This document shows, piece after piece, positions 49,052 through 59,200 of a stretch of DNA of 64,000 bases. The stretch is from contig CBDICR010000005.1 of NCBI GenBank assembly GCA_965277425.1, positions 372,001 through 436,000 on the forward strand. Direction: 5' to 3'. The stretch is from Poindextera sp965277425. Lineage in GTDB: Bacteria; Pseudomonadota; Alphaproteobacteria; Caulobacterales; Caulobacteraceae. The position numbers were made by a program, and so were the translations under genes. The notes beneath the pieces are model-generated. The model had not been told where the DNA came from. It ran no database searches and saw nothing but the letters and a program-made list of their open reading frames with translations. The first letter of the stretch is position 1, and each line of letters starts with the position of its first letter.

Positions 49052-50199
49052 GTCGCGGACGGGTCGGCGGCGGCCTTCCAGCTGTCGACATAGGCGGTGT
49101 TCTCGACCGACGCCGCGCCTGGGCCGACATCCAGCGGGTCGCGCGCGTCGATCATCACCGCGTACTCATCGGTCTGCGCCTTCGGCTGCACCAGCATCCG
49201 CGACAGCGCCTTGGGGTGCGGGCCATGGGTGAAGCCGGACGGGTGCAAGGTCATCATCCCCGCCTCGATCTGGTCGCGGCTGAAGAAGTCGCCGGCGTGA
49301 TAGAAGATCACCTCGTCGTAATCGTCGTTGTTGTGGAAGAACGGCACCTTGATCGCGCCGGGATCGGTCTCGAACGGCCGGGGCGCGAAGGTGCAGACCA
49401 CGAAGCGATCGCTGACGAAGGTGGTGTGGGCCGATGGCGGCAGGTGGTAGCGGGCACTGACCACCGGGCGGATATCGCGGACATTCAGCCGCACCGGCGC
49501 CAGGTCGCCGTGCCAGCCGACCGCGTCGAGCGGGTTATAGGGAAAGGTGGCCACCGAGACCTGGCCCCGCTTCTTGATCTCGACGCGGACATCGCCCTCC
49601 TGGTCCTGGTGCGCGCGGAAGGCCTCGTCCATGACCGGCGTCTCCAGCATGGCCGGATCGAACACCGCATGGGCGCCCAGCATGCCCTTGTCGGGCAGGC
49701 TGAAATGGGCGTTGATCGCCTCGATCGTCAGGGACGCCGTCGCGGCGGTCGGCGCGAGGCGCCACAGGGTCCCGCGCGGCAGGTAGAGATAGTCGCCTGG
49801 ACCATAGACGAGCCGGCCATAGTCGCAGAAGAGCTCGCCCACGCCCTGGTGGATGAAGACCAAAAGGTCGCCGTCGGCGTCGCGGGCCAGGGCCGGCATG
49901 GCCGCGGCCAGTTTCCAGAAGCGCATCTCGCAGGCGGCGTTGCTGAGCACCACCGGCGCGCCCCACGGGCTTTCGCTGGGGGCGCTCAAGGCGGCGAGGT
50001 CGAAGGCGCGGGGCCGAAGCGGGCCTTCGAACGCGGTCCAGCCGGTCGGCGGGCGGCGGTGATAGAGGAAGGCGGCGGGACCGAAAAACCCCTCCTTGGA
50101 GATCTCGCGTTCGTAGGTTCCTTCCGGCAGGTCGGCATGGGCCTGGCGCGAGTGACGGCCTTGCGCGCCACGCACGGGAATCCAGTTTTTGCCGGCCAT
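49048..50199 (-). CDS. hmgA: Homogentisate 1,2-dioxygenase
   Basis: A 383-residue cupin dioxygenase that opens the ring of homogentisate to maleylacetoacetate. It is of the shorter type found in Caulobacter and others. Iron-binding and active-site regions are seen in KVPFFHNNDDYDEVIFYHAG and MMTLHPSGFTHGPHPKALSR; FHNNDDYDE and GFTHGPHP are conserved in the family. It starts 4 nt after the hppD stop. Maleylacetoacetate isomerase and fumarylacetoacetase are not in the window. Confidence 0.92.
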   Translation of the reverse strand: MAGKNWIPVRGAQGRHSRQAHADLPEGTYEREISKEGFFGPAAFLYHRRPPTGWTAFEGPLRPRAFDLAALSAPSESPWGAPVVLSNAACEMRFWKLAAAMPALARDADGDLLVFIHQGVGELFCDYGRLVYGPGDYLYLPRGTLWRLAPTAATASLTIEAINAHFSLPDKGMLGAHAVFDPAMLETPVMDEAFRAHQDQEGDVRVEIKKRGQVSVATFPYNPLDAVGWHGDLAPVRLNVRDIRPVVSARYHLPPSAHTTFVSDRFVVCTFAPRPFETDPGAIKVPFFHNNDDYDEVIFYHAGDFFSRDQIEAGMMTLHPSGFTHGPHPKALSRMLVQPKAQTDEYAVMIDARDPLDVGPGAASVENTAYVDSWKAAADPSAT

Positions 50200-50203
50200 C
50201 GCC

Positions 50204-51280
50204 TCAGGCCTTGGCCGCGACGCCGGGCAGCACCCCGCGACGGACCTGGTCGGCCTCGATCGATTCGAAAAGGGCCTTGAAGTTGCCCTCGCCGAAGCCC
50301 TCGTTGCCCCGCCGCTCGATCAGCTCGAAGAAGATCGGCCCGATCATGTTTTCGGTGAAGATCTGCAGGAGCAGCCCCTGGCCCTCGGCGGGGGCGCCGT
50401 CGACCAGGATGCGGTCGGCCCGCAGCCGTCGAAGGTCCTGGCCGTGGCCGGGCAGACGCGCGTCGAGCTGCTCGTAATAGGTCTGCGGGGTGTCCTGGAA
50501 GACGACGCCGCGGGCGCCCATCGCCTCGACGGTGGCGAAGATGTCCTCGGTCGCGAAGGCCAGGTGCTGGATGCCCTCGCCGCCGTAGTCCTTCAGGAAC
50601 TCCTCGATCTGGCTCCTGTCGTCGCGGCTCTCGTTCAGCGGGATTCTGATCTTGCCGCACGGGCTGGTCATGGCCTTGGAATAGAGGCCGGTCTGCTGGC
50701 CCTCGATGTCGAAATGGCGGATTTCGCGGAAGTTGAAGATCTGTTCGTAGAAGGCGGCCCACCTGGCCATCTGGCCGCGGCGGACATTGTGGGTCAGGTG
50801 ATCGAGGCGCCTCAGGCCGAGATCCGGTGTCGCCGCGGCGCCTTGCGCGCCCTCGATCGGCAGGAAATCGACGTCGTAGATCTCCCGCGCGCCATAGCGG
50901 TCGACCAGATAGAGGTTGGAACCGCCGATCCCCTCGATCGCCGGGATGTTCAGCTCCATCGGCCCGACGGGGCCGCGCACCTCCGCGGCGCCCCGCTCGA
51001 CCGCCAGGCGCAGCGCCCTGGCGGCGTCCTTGACCCGGAAGGCCATGGCGTTGGCGGAGGGGCCATGGGCGGCGCGGAAGGCGGCGGGCTGGCCCGACGG
51101 CTCCATATTGAGGATCAGGTTGATGTCGCCCTGGCGCAGATGCAGCACGTTTTTCGACCGATGCCGGCCGATGGCGGCGAACCCCATCAGCTCGAACAGC
51201 GATTTCAACCGATCCGGCTCCGGGGCGGTGAATTCGACGAATTCGAAGCCGTCGAGGCCAAGCGGATTGTCGAACGCCAT
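50204..51280 (-). CDS. hppD: 4-hydroxyphenylpyruvate dioxygenase
   Basis: A 358-residue Fe(II) enzyme that converts 4-hydroxyphenylpyruvate to homogentisate. Two vicinal-oxygen-chelate domains; the Fe ligands are His in LRRLDHLTHNV (about 163), His in GIQHLAFATEDIF (about 240) and Glu in GPIFFELIERRGNEGFGEGN (about 325). It is the first gene of the hppD-hmgA-marR operon, divergent from phhA with a palindrome in between. Confidence 0.95.
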   Translation of the reverse strand: MAFDNPLGLDGFEFVEFTAPEPDRLKSLFELMGFAAIGRHRSKNVLHLRQGDINLILNMEPSGQPAAFRAAHGPSANAMAFRVKDAARALRLAVERGAAEVRGPVGPMELNIPAIEGIGGSNLYLVDRYGAREIYDVDFLPIEGAQGAAATPDLGLRRLDHLTHNVRRGQMARWAAFYEQIFNFREIRHFDIEGQQTGLYSKAMTSPCGKIRIPLNESRDDRSQIEEFLKDYGGEGIQHLAFATEDIFATVEAMGARGVVFQDTPQTYYEQLDARLPGHGQDLRRLRADRILVDGAPAEGQGLLLQIFTENMIGPIFFELIERRGNEGFGEGNFKALFESIEADQVRRGVLPGVAAKA

Positions 51281-51326
51281 GACGCGTCCTCCTCAATGCG
51301 AGGCAGCCTAGGCCGGCGCTGAACTG

Positions 51327-51340
51327 GTTTCAAATGAAAC
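51327..51340. promoter_or_regulatory. Palindrome GTTTCA-AA-TGAAAC, candidate MarR operator
   Basis: Perfect 6-bp arms with a 2-nt centre, 46 nt before the hppD start and 62 nt before the phhA start. Its location between divergent genes of one pathway, with the MarR gene in the same operon, makes it a likely shared operator. An ATG inside it opens the phhA frame but cannot be both start and operator; the ATG at 51403 is preferred. Confidence 0.6.
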
Positions 51341-51402
51341 TTTATCGCCTGGACGGCCTAGAGACGAACGACACCTCGGCGATCTCGGACTATATTGAGC
51401 CC

Positions 51403-52275
51403 ATGGATCCCAAGCCGCCCCTTGCGTCCCGACCCCCGCCTGGCGCGGCGGCGGACTGGACCATTCCCCAGGCATGGGGAGACTATTCGGCGGCCGAGCA
51501 CGCCATGTGGGACCGGCTGTTCGAACGACAGACGGCGAGCCTTGGCGACCGCGCCGCGCCGGCCTTCCTGCACGGCCTTGAGGTGCTGAAACTGTCCGAG
51601 CAGGGCATTCCGGATTTCGCCGAACTCTCCGGGCGTTTGCGGGCGCTGACCGGATGGACGGTCGCGGCCGCCCCGGGCCTGGTTCCGGACGAGGTCTTCT
51701 TTCGCCATCTGGCCAACCGCACCTTCGTCGCCGGCCGCTTCATCCGCACGCCCGACCAGATCGACTACCTGCCGGAGCCGGACGTCTTCCATGACGTCTT
51801 CGGCCATGTGCCGCTGCTCTCCGATCCCGTGTTCGCCGACTTCATGCAGGCCTATGGCGAAGGCGGGCTGCGATCGATGGAATTCGGCGCGCTGCAGAGG
51901 CTGGCGCGGCTCTATTGGTACACGGTCGAGTTCGGGCTGATCCGCGAGGGCGCGACCTTGAAGCTCTATGGCGCGGGCATCGTCTCCAGCTATGCCGAAT
52001 CCATCTTCGCCCTCGACGATCCCTCCCCCAACCGGATCGGCTTCGATCTGCGCCGGGTGATGCGCAGCCGCTATCGCATCGACGACTTCCAGCGGACCTA
52101 TTTCGTGATCGACAGCTTCGGCGAGTTGTTGCGGCAGACGCTGGAGACCGATTTCGCCCCGCTCTACCGCGAACTTGACGCCACGCCCGACCTCTCACCC
52201 GAAGCCGTCGCGGATGGCGACCGCGTCATTCATCGCGGAACCCAGGCTCATGCGAGCGCCCAAGCAGCGCCGTAA
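51403..52275 (+). CDS. phhA: Phenylalanine-4-hydroxylase
   Basis: A 290-residue bacterial-type (monodomain) aromatic amino acid hydroxylase. It lacks the regulatory domain of animal enzymes. Iron ligands are the two His of FHDVFGHVPLLSDP and the Glu of YWYTVEFGLIREG; IDYLPEPDVFHDVFGHVPLL and GAGIVSSYAESIFAL are standard. Start at MDPKPPLASRPPP (51403); the in-frame ATG at 51334 lies within the palindrome. The cofactor-recycling phhB is at 39769, 11.6 kb away. Confidence 0.95.
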   Translation: MDPKPPLASRPPPGAAADWTIPQAWGDYSAAEHAMWDRLFERQTASLGDRAAPAFLHGLEVLKLSEQGIPDFAELSGRLRALTGWTVAAAPGLVPDEVFFRHLANRTFVAGRFIRTPDQIDYLPEPDVFHDVFGHVPLLSDPVFADFMQAYGEGGLRSMEFGALQRLARLYWYTVEFGLIREGATLKLYGAGIVSSYAESIFALDDPSPNRIGFDLRRVMRSRYRIDDFQRTYFVIDSFGELLRQTLETDFAPLYRELDATPDLSPEAVADGDRVIHRGTQAHASAQAAP

Positions 52276-52391
52276 CCGGCAGGCCGCGCCGAAGGTTGGA
52301 ACACAACGAAAGGCTGGCGGCGCGGGCCTTGTTGAGGTTTGCTCGATCTCTCGGTGTCGAGTTTCGATATAGGCCGGGGCTGAAGGCGGGG

Positions 52392-53207
52392 ATGGCCAAG
52401 CGACCAGATTGCGATCCGGCCGGAACCGTGGCGCGGCGCCGGCATCTTGGCCTCGCCAGGATGTTGATGCTTATGATGCTCATGACGCCAGCCCTGGCGT
52501 CGGCGGGACCGCCATTCGTCACCGACGACCCCGAACCCGTCGATCTGGGTCATTGGGAAGTCTACGCCTTTTCCGCCGGAGCGATCGACAGCCGGGACGC
52601 AAGCGGCCTGGGGCCGGCTATCGAGGTCAACTATGGCGCGGCGCCCAATCTTCAGCTCCATCTCATCGCCGACCTCGCCTATGACGATCCGTCCGGCGAA
52701 CCCGCTCGGATGGGCGTCGGCGACACCGAACTTGGCGTCAAGTATCGCTTCATCGATCCCGGCAAGGGGGATTGGCGCCCCCAGGTCGGCGTCTTTCCGC
52801 TGATCGAACTCCCGACAGGCGATGCGAAGCGGGGCCTTGGCGCGGGCTATGCCCAGGCTTTCCTACCGGTTTGGATCCAGAAGGACTTCGGCAAATGGAC
52901 CACCTATGGCGGCGGCGGCTACTGGATCAACCCGGGTCCGGACAACCGGAACTATTGGTTCGCCGGTTGGACGCTGCAGCGCCAGGTGACAGACAAGCTC
53001 GCGCTCGGGGGCGAGATCTTTCATCAGACGTCGAACATGGTCGGTCGCGGTGACAGCACAGGCTTTAACCTGGGCGGGGTCTACGACGTCACCGAGCACG
53101 ATCATCTGCTGTTCTCGGCCGGCCGCGGCGGCCTTCTCTTTGCCGTGGACGGGGCCAGGGTGACCGATCCGTTCACCTATTACTTCGCCTACCAGTGGAC
53201 GTTTTGA
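52392..53207 (+). CDS. Outer-membrane protein of the MetA-pathway/transporter type
   Basis: A 271-residue beta-barrel protein. Start is the ATG at 52392 after GAAGGCGGGG; an ATG at 52461 just before the hydrophobic segment is possible. Signal peptide region RRRHLGLARMLMLMMLMTPA, cleavage near LASAG, then PPFVTDDPEPVDLGHWEVYA, the hallmark start of the family. Alternating beta strands follow, ending with Phe (YYFAYQWTF), a beta signal. It may transport hydrophobic substrates; the family is named after phenol-pathway genes. It lies 116 nt after phhA on the same strand, so it could import aromatic substrates, but this is inference. Confidence 0.78.
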   Translation: MAKRPDCDPAGTVARRRHLGLARMLMLMMLMTPALASAGPPFVTDDPEPVDLGHWEVYAFSAGAIDSRDASGLGPAIEVNYGAAPNLQLHLIADLAYDDPSGEPARMGVGDTELGVKYRFIDPGKGDWRPQVGVFPLIELPTGDAKRGLGAGYAQAFLPVWIQKDFGKWTTYGGGGYWINPGPDNRNYWFAGWTLQRQVTDKLALGGEIFHQTSNMVGRGDSTGFNLGGVYDVTEHDHLLFSAGRGGLLFAVDGARVTDPFTYYFAYQWTF

Positions 53208-53261
53208 CGCCGCACCGGCCAAGCTGGCCACCGTATCGCCCGCTGGCGGCGCCGGGCGGGG

Positions 53262-56200
53262 CTACCACTGGTAGCGGACGCCGAGGCGCGCGCCGCTGTC
53301 GACATAGCCGGCCTTGAACTTCACCGAGGCGTCGATGAAGGCCGACGCATGCCCGCCGGCGCCGTAGAGATTCAGGCCGCCAACCAGTTCGCCGAACACG
53401 CCGCGGAAGTCGTCGGCGAGGGGCAGGGCCGGACCGGCGCTGAGCAGGGTGACGTGGTTGTCGGCGTCGAACTCGTTCCACAGCTTGGCTTCACCGAAGA
53501 GTTTCAACCGCACCTTCTCGGTGGAGGCGACAAGGCCGCTGTAGCGCAGGCCGAGGCCCGCGCGCAGGCTGTCGTTGACGCCGGGATGGACGGTGGTCCC
53601 GGAAACGCCGAGGTCGCCGATGTCGGTGCGGACCCCGACCAGGGTGGCCGAGGGCTCGAGCACGCCGCCGCCAACCGTGTAGCGCAGGCCGCCGGAGATC
53701 TGGCCGCCATAGGAATCGGCGTGGGTCTTGCCGGTGAACGGCACGGTCGGCGCATCGATCCTCAGGTCCAGCACGTCGCCATTGAGCTGGGCGTCGATGA
53801 AGATGTGGTCGTGGACATAGGCGCCGTAGAGGCCATAGGTCCAACCCTCGAAGCTGGCCTGGCTGGGCGAGGCGTCGAAATTCAGGTTCGAGTGCAGATA
53901 GCCGAACGAGACGCCGGCCAGGGCCACGTCGCCGCGGGCGAAAAGGTTTTGGCGCGTCGCGTCGACGCCGCCGACCAGGCCGTAGTCGCTCTGCCCATAG
54001 CCGGTGTCATAGCCTATGCCGGGCATCGGCGAGACGTGGTCGCTGCGGCTTGACCAGTCTCCGACCGCCTTCAGCCAGACGCCGGGCTCAAAGGCGGGGG
54101 CGGTAGGCGCCGGCAGCGCGCCGCCGTCGAGGGCGGCCAGCTGGACCTCACGGCCGGCGGCGGCGAGCGGTACGGAGCCGTCGCGCAGGTCGTCCTGGCG
54201 ATCCTGCCAGACCGCGCCCAACGACCAGATCTGCTGGGCGGCGGTGACCAGGGGCGCGAACTGGTAGGCCTCGGGGCCTGGGCCGCTGACCAGCACGCTG
54301 GCGGTCGGGCGATTGTCCAGCGCGTAGACCCACAGACCCTTTTTCAGCACCGCCTGGCCGCTGACGGTGGCGTAGTCGCTGGACGTCGGGTCGAGGGTGA
54401 AGGCCGCCGCGCCGTTGGCGCCGGTGGTGGTGACCAGGGCGATGCCGGCCGGGCCGGTATTGCCGCCGCCGCCCGGGTTGACGTCATGCAGCAAAAGGTG
54501 GGTCGACCCCGCCGTCGAGCCGACGTTCAGCGTATCGGCGGTCGAGGCCGACCCGCCCAGGACGACGTCGAGCGCCAGATTGCTCGCCCCCGAGCCGACG
54601 AAGGCCGCGCCGGGCGCGTTCAACGACCGGTCCGGCGTCGTCGCGCCATCCTGCAGGTCGATGGTTCCGGAATTGGCGAAGGTGGCCAGATGGTTGATCA
54701 CCAGGCTCGAGGCGTGGGGCGCCGCCGGCGATCCGGCCGCCTCGCCGACGCGGATCGCGCCGGTGTTGGTTAGGATATTTCCGGCGGAGTCGGCGCCGAA
54801 GCTGATCGTGGTGACCGCCCCGCTGGTCCCGAAATAGCCGCCGTTGCTCAGGGTATCGGCTCCCTGGCCGGACCCCAGGCTGTTGGCGCCCGAGGCGCGC
54901 CAGACGGCGCCCGCGGCGTTGGTCACGCTCGTGGCGCTGGCGGCGGAAGTCAGGCCGCCCAGGTCGATGTCGCCGACCAGCACGCCATTATTGACCAGGT
55001 CGACCGAGCCCGTCGCGCCCGAGGCGTGGAGCGCCAGATCGACTGGCGCGCCGCCAACCGAGCGGATGGTCGAAAAGGCGCTGTTGGTGATCGTCGTGGT
55101 CGATCCGGGGCCTTGCGCGACATCGATCACAGCCGTCGTCGCGGTCCCGAGACCCGCCACCAGGTTGGGCGCGCTCTGCGCCCCGGTGATGTCGATGGTC
55201 GTGTTCCCGCCGCTGCTGGTCGCGATCGCCGAGGCGTTCGATGAGAGCAGGTTGGCGGTAACGTCGATGCTCACCGCGCCAGCTTGCGATGTGGCCAGAA
55301 CGCCGTCGCCGGCCGCCTCGACGGCGCCGTCGGCGATGACCTGAACGGAGCCGTGGGAGGCCTCAGCGTCGATGCCATCGCCCAGCCCGCCAAGTCCGGC
55401 GACAAGGGTCGAGCCGGCCAGGGTGTCGACCGTGACGTCGCCGGCGCCCGCGGCCTGGGCGAATATGCCGGCGCCGTCGGCTGAAATCGAATTGGCGCTG
55501 ACCACGACCCCGGCCGCGCTGCCGGCGTCGGTCACCTCGGCGTCTATGCCCGTCTGGCCGGCATAGGTGATGACGCCCAGACTATCGACCGTGACGCCGC
55601 CGCCGGCCCCCGTCTGGATCGCCTCGATCCCGGTCAGGCCGGCCTGAAGGATGGAGCCCGGAGCGGTATCGACCTTGACCGTTCCGCTCGCGTTGCTGGC
55701 GGCCAGCACGCCGTCGCCGCCCGCGGCGATGACGCCGGCGACGTCGACGGTGACATCGCCGGCGCCGCCGCCGGTGTTGGAGGCGTCGATCGCATCGGCA
55801 CCCACGCCCGTCGTCATGATCGCGCCGCGCAGGCCCCCGACGACCGTCACATCGCCGCTGGCGTCGGTCGTGGCCAGGACCCCGGCGGCGCCGGCGCCCG
55901 AGGTGGAGATCACGCCGTTTACGGCGACATTGACCGCCGCGGCGCCGGAAAGGCCGTTCGCGCCCGCGCCGCGCAGGCTCTCGGCCACCACGCCATCCGC
56001 ATCCGCGCCTTGCGTGGACAGGGTCTGGCCGACCGCCTGGCTGACGCTCACCGCACCGCCCGCGCCGCCGCCGCCGCCCTGGCTCTGCGCGAAGACGCCG
56101 TCGGACTGATCGCCCGCTGTTGCAATCGAATCGGCCACATTGACGCTGACCGTCCCGCCGTCGCCCTGACCGCTCAGGCTCTGGGCGTAGACGCCGTCGG

Positions 56201-59200
56201 AACCGGCGCCAAAGGTCGAGATCAGTTCGCCGCTGGTCGCATTGACCCCGACGTCGCCACCCCGGCCGACCGTTCCGCCCAGGCTCTGCGCGAAGACGCC
56301 TTGCGCGTCGGCGCCGCTGGTGCGGATCGCGCCAATCACGCTGACGCCGACCGCGCCGGCATCGCCAAGGCCGCTGAGGCTCTGGGCGTAGATTCCCGCG
56401 CCGTTGGCGGCGATCGAGCCCGCCGAGAACGGCGGTCCGGAGAGGACGACGCTGACCGCGCCGGACGAGATCAGGCCGGTGCTCTGCGCCACGATGCCGT
56501 CCGAGCCCGCGCCGTCGGCCTCCAGATCGCCGGTCACATCGACCGTGACCGTATCGCTTGCACCGGCGCCGCCCGAACTCAAGGCCTGGATCCCATCCGC
56601 GCCGGCGCCTTGGGTGTAGAGCCAGCCGCTTTGGTTGACCGACACGCTTCCGGCGCCGGTGGGGCCTGAACTTTGCGCGAAGATGCCGCCGGATTGATCG
56701 CCCAGGGTTCCGATCGAATCGGCCACATTGACGCTGACCGTTCCGCCGCCGCCCTGACCGCTCAGGCTCTGGGCGTAGACGCCGTCGGAACCGGCGCCAT
56801 GGGTCACGATCAGCTCGCCGCTGGTCGCATTGACCTCGACGTCGCTGCCCTGGCCGGCCGTTCCGCCCTGGCTCTGGGCGAAGACGCCTTGCGCGTCGGC
56901 GCCGCTGGTGCGGATCGCGCCGTTCACGCTGACCTCGACCGCGCCGGCATCGCCCAGGCCGCTGAGGCTCTGAGCGTAGATCCCCGCGCCGGTGGCGGCG
57001 ATGGAGCCCGTTGAGGACAAGGACGGACCAGCGACCGCGACGCTGACCGCGCCGGACGAGATCAGGCCGGCGCTCTGCGCCAAGATGCCGTCCGAGCCCG
57101 CGCCGTCGGCCTCCAGATCGCCGCTCATGTCGACCGTGACCGTATCGCCCGCGCCGGCCCCGCCAGAGCTCAAGGCCTGAATCCCATCCGCGCCGGCGCC
57201 CTGGGTATAGGTCCGGCCGGTTTGGTCGACCGATACGCTTCCAGCGCCGGTGGGGCCAACGCTCTGCGCGAACAGGCCGGTCGATCCCGCGCCGACCGTG
57301 GCGACGTCGCCGATCTGGTTCAGGGTGACGTTCCCGCCCGCGCCAAGGTCGCCGACGCTCTGGGCATAGACGGCGGTGGACGCCGCGCCGTTCGTGCCGA
57401 CCGAGCTGGTCGCATTGACGCTGACCGCGCCGCCGGCGCCGCCGGGGCTCAGGCTCTGGGCGAAGACGCCGTCCGAATTGTCGCCCGCCGTAGTGATCGC
57501 GCCGGCGCCGGTCGTAGTCACGGTGACAGCCGAGCCGACGCCTGTGCTGCTGCCCAGGCTCTGGGCGAATATCCCGTCGGACTGCACGCCCAGGGCGCCG
57601 AGCGAGCCGTCCAGCGTCACGCTCACCGCCTGGCCGTCGCCGGTCTGGCTGGTGCTGAGGGCGTAGATGACGTCGGAGTGGTCGCCGCTGGTCGAGCCGG
57701 TTCCATCCTGGGTGACGCTGACCGCGCCGGCGCCGATCATCCCAGTGCTGAGCGCGAAGACGCCGTCGGAATCGTCGCCCGCCGTAGACGTATTTCCGAC
57801 GGTCACATTGACCATGACATTGGGGGTTGCCGCGGCGCCCTGGCCGTTGACGCTCTCGGCGAACACCGCCGGCGCCGCATCGGCGCCGAGGGTGGCGATC
57901 TGGCCGGCATAGTCGATGGTGACCACGCCGCCGGCGCCGAAACCGCCGACGCTGCCGGCGAAGTTCAGCGCCGACTGGCCAATCCCGTCGTCGCCGAGCC
58001 CGCCGACCAGGCCGCCGCCGCCGCCGAGACTTTGAGCGATGATCCCCGCCGCGCCCGCGCCATGGGTGGTGATGTCGCCATCGCCCTGCACCGTGACCGC
58101 TCCGCCGTTCCCGCTGCCGCCGCCCTGACCGAAAGCGCTGTCGATGGCAGTCAGCGGCGCGCCGAAGCCCGCGTCGATATTGCCGGCGATGCCGCCGCCG
58201 CCGCCGATGCTCTGGGCGACGATGCCGCTGGCGCCGGCGCCCAGGGTGACGATGTCGCCGCCCGCGCCGTTGCAATGGGTCTGGCTGTCCAAAGTGCAAT
58301 TGCTGACGCTGACCGCGCCGCCGTCGCCGGCCGAGGCCGCGCCGCCGCCGATCAGGACGCTGTTCGCGCCGCCGGCCGCCGCCACGTCGCCGTCGCCGCC
58401 GACCCCGCCGCCGCCGCCGATGCTCTGCGCCAGGATGCCGAACGCGCCGCCGCCGGAGGTCAGGATGTCCCCGCCGCTGTGGGCGACGGTGACGACAGCG
58501 CCGTTGCCGCTCGCGCCGTCCCGGCCGCCGACGACGATGTCGAGGCCGGCCGTGAACGGGGTGTCGGCCGTATCGCCCTGGTGGCCATTGCCGCCGATGC
58601 CGCCGCCGCCGCCGATGCTTTGCGCCACGATTCCGTAGGCGTCGCCGCCGGTGGCCGGGTCGGCCTGCAGGGTGGGAAGGCCGCCGACGCTGACGATGTC
58701 GTAGCCGGTCGCGATCAGCCCGCTCGCGGTGATGTTGGCCGCCCGGCCGTCATTGTCGGCCGCGCCCTGGCCGCCGAGGTTCAAGGTCAGTGAATTGCCG
58801 ATGGGGGTCACCGCCTGGGCGCCGCCGCCGAGGCCGCCGCCGCCGCCGATGCTCTGGCCCAGGACCCCGTGGGCGTTGTCGCCCGAGGTGACGACCGGGC
58901 CGGCGACGTCCATGGTCACGATGCCGCTGGTGTTGGCGTTGGTCGCGCTGGCGCCCACCCCGCCGACGCCGATGGTGAGCGCGGTGCTGAGGCTCTGCAG
59001 GCTGGCGCCGCCCGAAAGGTCGAAGTTGATCTTGTCGCCGCCGACACCGCCGCCGCCGCCGATGCTCTGGGCCGCGACGCCAGCGGCATCGTCGCCCAGG
59101 GTCGAGACCTGACCGGTCTGGTCCACGGTGACCGCGGACGCCGCGCCAGACGAGCCCTGGCCGCCGATGGTGACGCCGCTGGTCGGATGATCGACGCCGG

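Noticed and set aside
55582..58299. A 905-codon Arg/Gly-rich minus-strand frame overlapping AT3.
   Set aside because: Same strand but a different frame from AT3, whose frame carries the repeats and ends in the barrel; this is a frame-shifted reading of the repeats.
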